Shown in pieces: positions 63,291 through 64,000 of a stretch of 64,000 nt of DNA. A program made the translations under genes and the position numbers. This DNA comes from Brevundimonas goettingensis (GTDB lineage: Bacteria > Pseudomonadota > Alphaproteobacteria > Caulobacterales > Caulobacteraceae). Below the pieces are notes generated by a model. That model did no database searches and was not told the DNA's origin. It saw only the letters and a list, made by a program, of their open reading frames with translations. The stretch lies in assembly GCF_017487405.1 (NCBI RefSeq), contig NZ_CP062222.1, positions 1,287,001 through 1,351,000 of the forward strand. Direction: 5' to 3'. Numbering within the stretch: position 1 is the stretch's first letter; each line of letters opens with the position of its first letter.

Positions 63291-64000
63291 CCATGGCCTT
63301 CGACTTCGACGTGACCGTGGTGGGGGCAGGGGCCGTGGGCCTCGCCTGTGGACGGGCGCTGGCGAAGCGCGGCCTGACCGTCCTGGTGCTGGAGAAGGAA
63401 GGCCATATCGGTCAGGGCGTCTCCTCGCGGAACTCCGAGGTCATCCACGGCGGCCTCTACTATCCGACCGGCTCGCTGAAGGCCCGCTTCTGCGTCGAGG
63501 GCCGTCGGGCGCTCTACGCCTTCCTCGAAAGCCACAAGATCGACTACCGCAAATGCGGCAAGCTGGTCGTGGCGACGGAGGAAGGCGAGGTCGAGCATAT
63601 CGAGCAGATATTCCAGCAGGCCAAGACCAACGGCGTCGAGGGGCTGGAGCATCTGACGGGCGCCCAGGCGCGGGCCATGGAGCCGGCCCTCAACGCACAC
63701 GCCGCCATCCTGTCGCCCGAGAGCGGCCTGTTCGCCAGCCACGACTATATGCTGGCCCTGCAGGGCGAGATCGAGGACGCGGGCGGTTCGGTCGTCCTGT
63801 CGACGCCGTTCGAGCGCGCCGAGCTCCTGCCGGGCGGCGGCTTCACGATCGTCGCCGGAGGGGAGGGCGGCGCCACCCTGACGACCCGGCTTCTGGTCAC
63901 CGCGCCGGGGCTGCAAGCCCAGCACGTCGCCGCCCTGATCGAGGGCTTCCCGGCCGACCGCATCCCGGCCGGTCATTTCGGCAAGGGCGTCTACTTCCGC
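63287..64000 (+). CDS. FAD-dependent oxidoreductase, L-2-hydroxyglutarate oxidase-like (3' end off window)
   Basis: The frame from ATG 63287 (overlapping the previous stop, ATGA) stays open to the last base, so at least 238 residues. The FAD site is VTVVGAGAVGLACGRALAKRG; VSSRNSEVIHGGLYYPTGSLKA is the DAO-type signature. This pattern fits the L-2-hydroxyglutarate dehydrogenase (LhgO/L2HGDH) group of DAO enzymes. The substrate-binding end is outside the window. Confidence 0.83.
   Translation, partial: MTMAFDFDVTVVGAGAVGLACGRALAKRGLTVLVLEKEGHIGQGVSSRNSEVIHGGLYYPTGSLKARFCVEGRRALYAFLESHKIDYRKCGKLVVATEEGEVEHIEQIFQQAKTNGVEGLEHLTGAQARAMEPALNAHAAILSPESGLFASHDYMLALQGEIEDAGGSVVLSTPFERAELLPGGGFTIVAGGEGGATLTTRLLVTAPGLQAQHVAALIEGFPADRIPAGHFGKGVYFR

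Overview
The window is GC-rich, densely coded alphaproteobacterial chromosome. Several marks point to the order Caulobacterales, most likely Brevundimonas or a close relative (inference, no database was searched): a spoT-pyrE-pdxJ-acpS-lepB-rnc-era run, clpP and clpX separated by a HAD-phosphatase gene (cicA order), and an almost complete holdfast-polysaccharide (hfs) cluster. No prophage, insertion sequence or CRISPR array was seen.

Layout. 1-5.7 kb: end of a (p)ppGpp synthetase/hydrolase, then pyrE, pdxJ, acpS, lepB, rnc and era, tightly packed and partly overlapping. 5.7-8.1 kb: membrane-anchored serine hydrolase, a tRNA-Leu-like element with no anticodon triplet, and a membrane-anchored LuxR-type HTH protein. 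8.1-14.8 kb (mostly minus): dprA, plsY, a pyrC-like pseudo-dihydroorotase, pyrB, an AEC transporter and ruvX, with a lipoprotein glycerophosphodiesterase in opposite orientation. 14.9-20.8 kb: gatC, gatA and gatB, split by a Tat-exported GH1 glycosidase and a small exported protein. 20.9-23.4 kb: three minus-strand RcnB-like exported proteins, two of which share a long upstream motif. 23.5-24.8 kb: GST and a small Sel1 protein. 24.9-32.9 kb: holdfast export and synthesis genes (Wza-, Wzc- and kinase-like proteins, two glycosyltransferases, flippase, priming transferase). 33-35.4 kb: tRNA-Ser(GCT), Hsp70-like gene and a compositionally odd lipoprotein. 35.7-39.7 kb: SCP2 protein, acyl-CoA dehydrogenase and an EgtB-EgtD fusion for ergothioneine. 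39.8-40.7 kb: three small genes with promoter matches to the general-stress sigma factor EcfG, one of them a 52-residue protein. 40.9-50.4 kb: metallo-hydrolase, polysaccharide deacetylase, trigger factor, three tandem paralogues of an unrecognised exported family, clpP, cicA and clpX. 50.6-64 kb: TonB receptor, DUF1643 protein, mazG, GPH-type transporter, VanY-like peptidase, DUF805, HExxH protein, wrbA, DODA dioxygenase, acyl-CoA synthetase, lipA, a COQ10-like protein and the start of an FAD oxidoreductase.

How parts work together. The first block couples stringent response, nucleotide and cofactor synthesis with protein export and RNA processing. pyrB with the metal-ligand-less pyrC-like gene fits a non-catalytic dihydroorotase partner of aspartate transcarbamoylase. 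gatCAB gives the Asp/Glu-tRNA amidotransferase. Trigger factor and ClpXP form a folding/proteolysis block. Four intergenic palindromic repeat sites all lie between convergent gene pairs, where they may act as transcription boundaries. The points most worth a second look are the anticodon-less tRNA-Leu-like element, the EcfG-type small-gene cluster, the shared motif of the RcnB-like genes, and the tandem gene triplet between tig and clpP.
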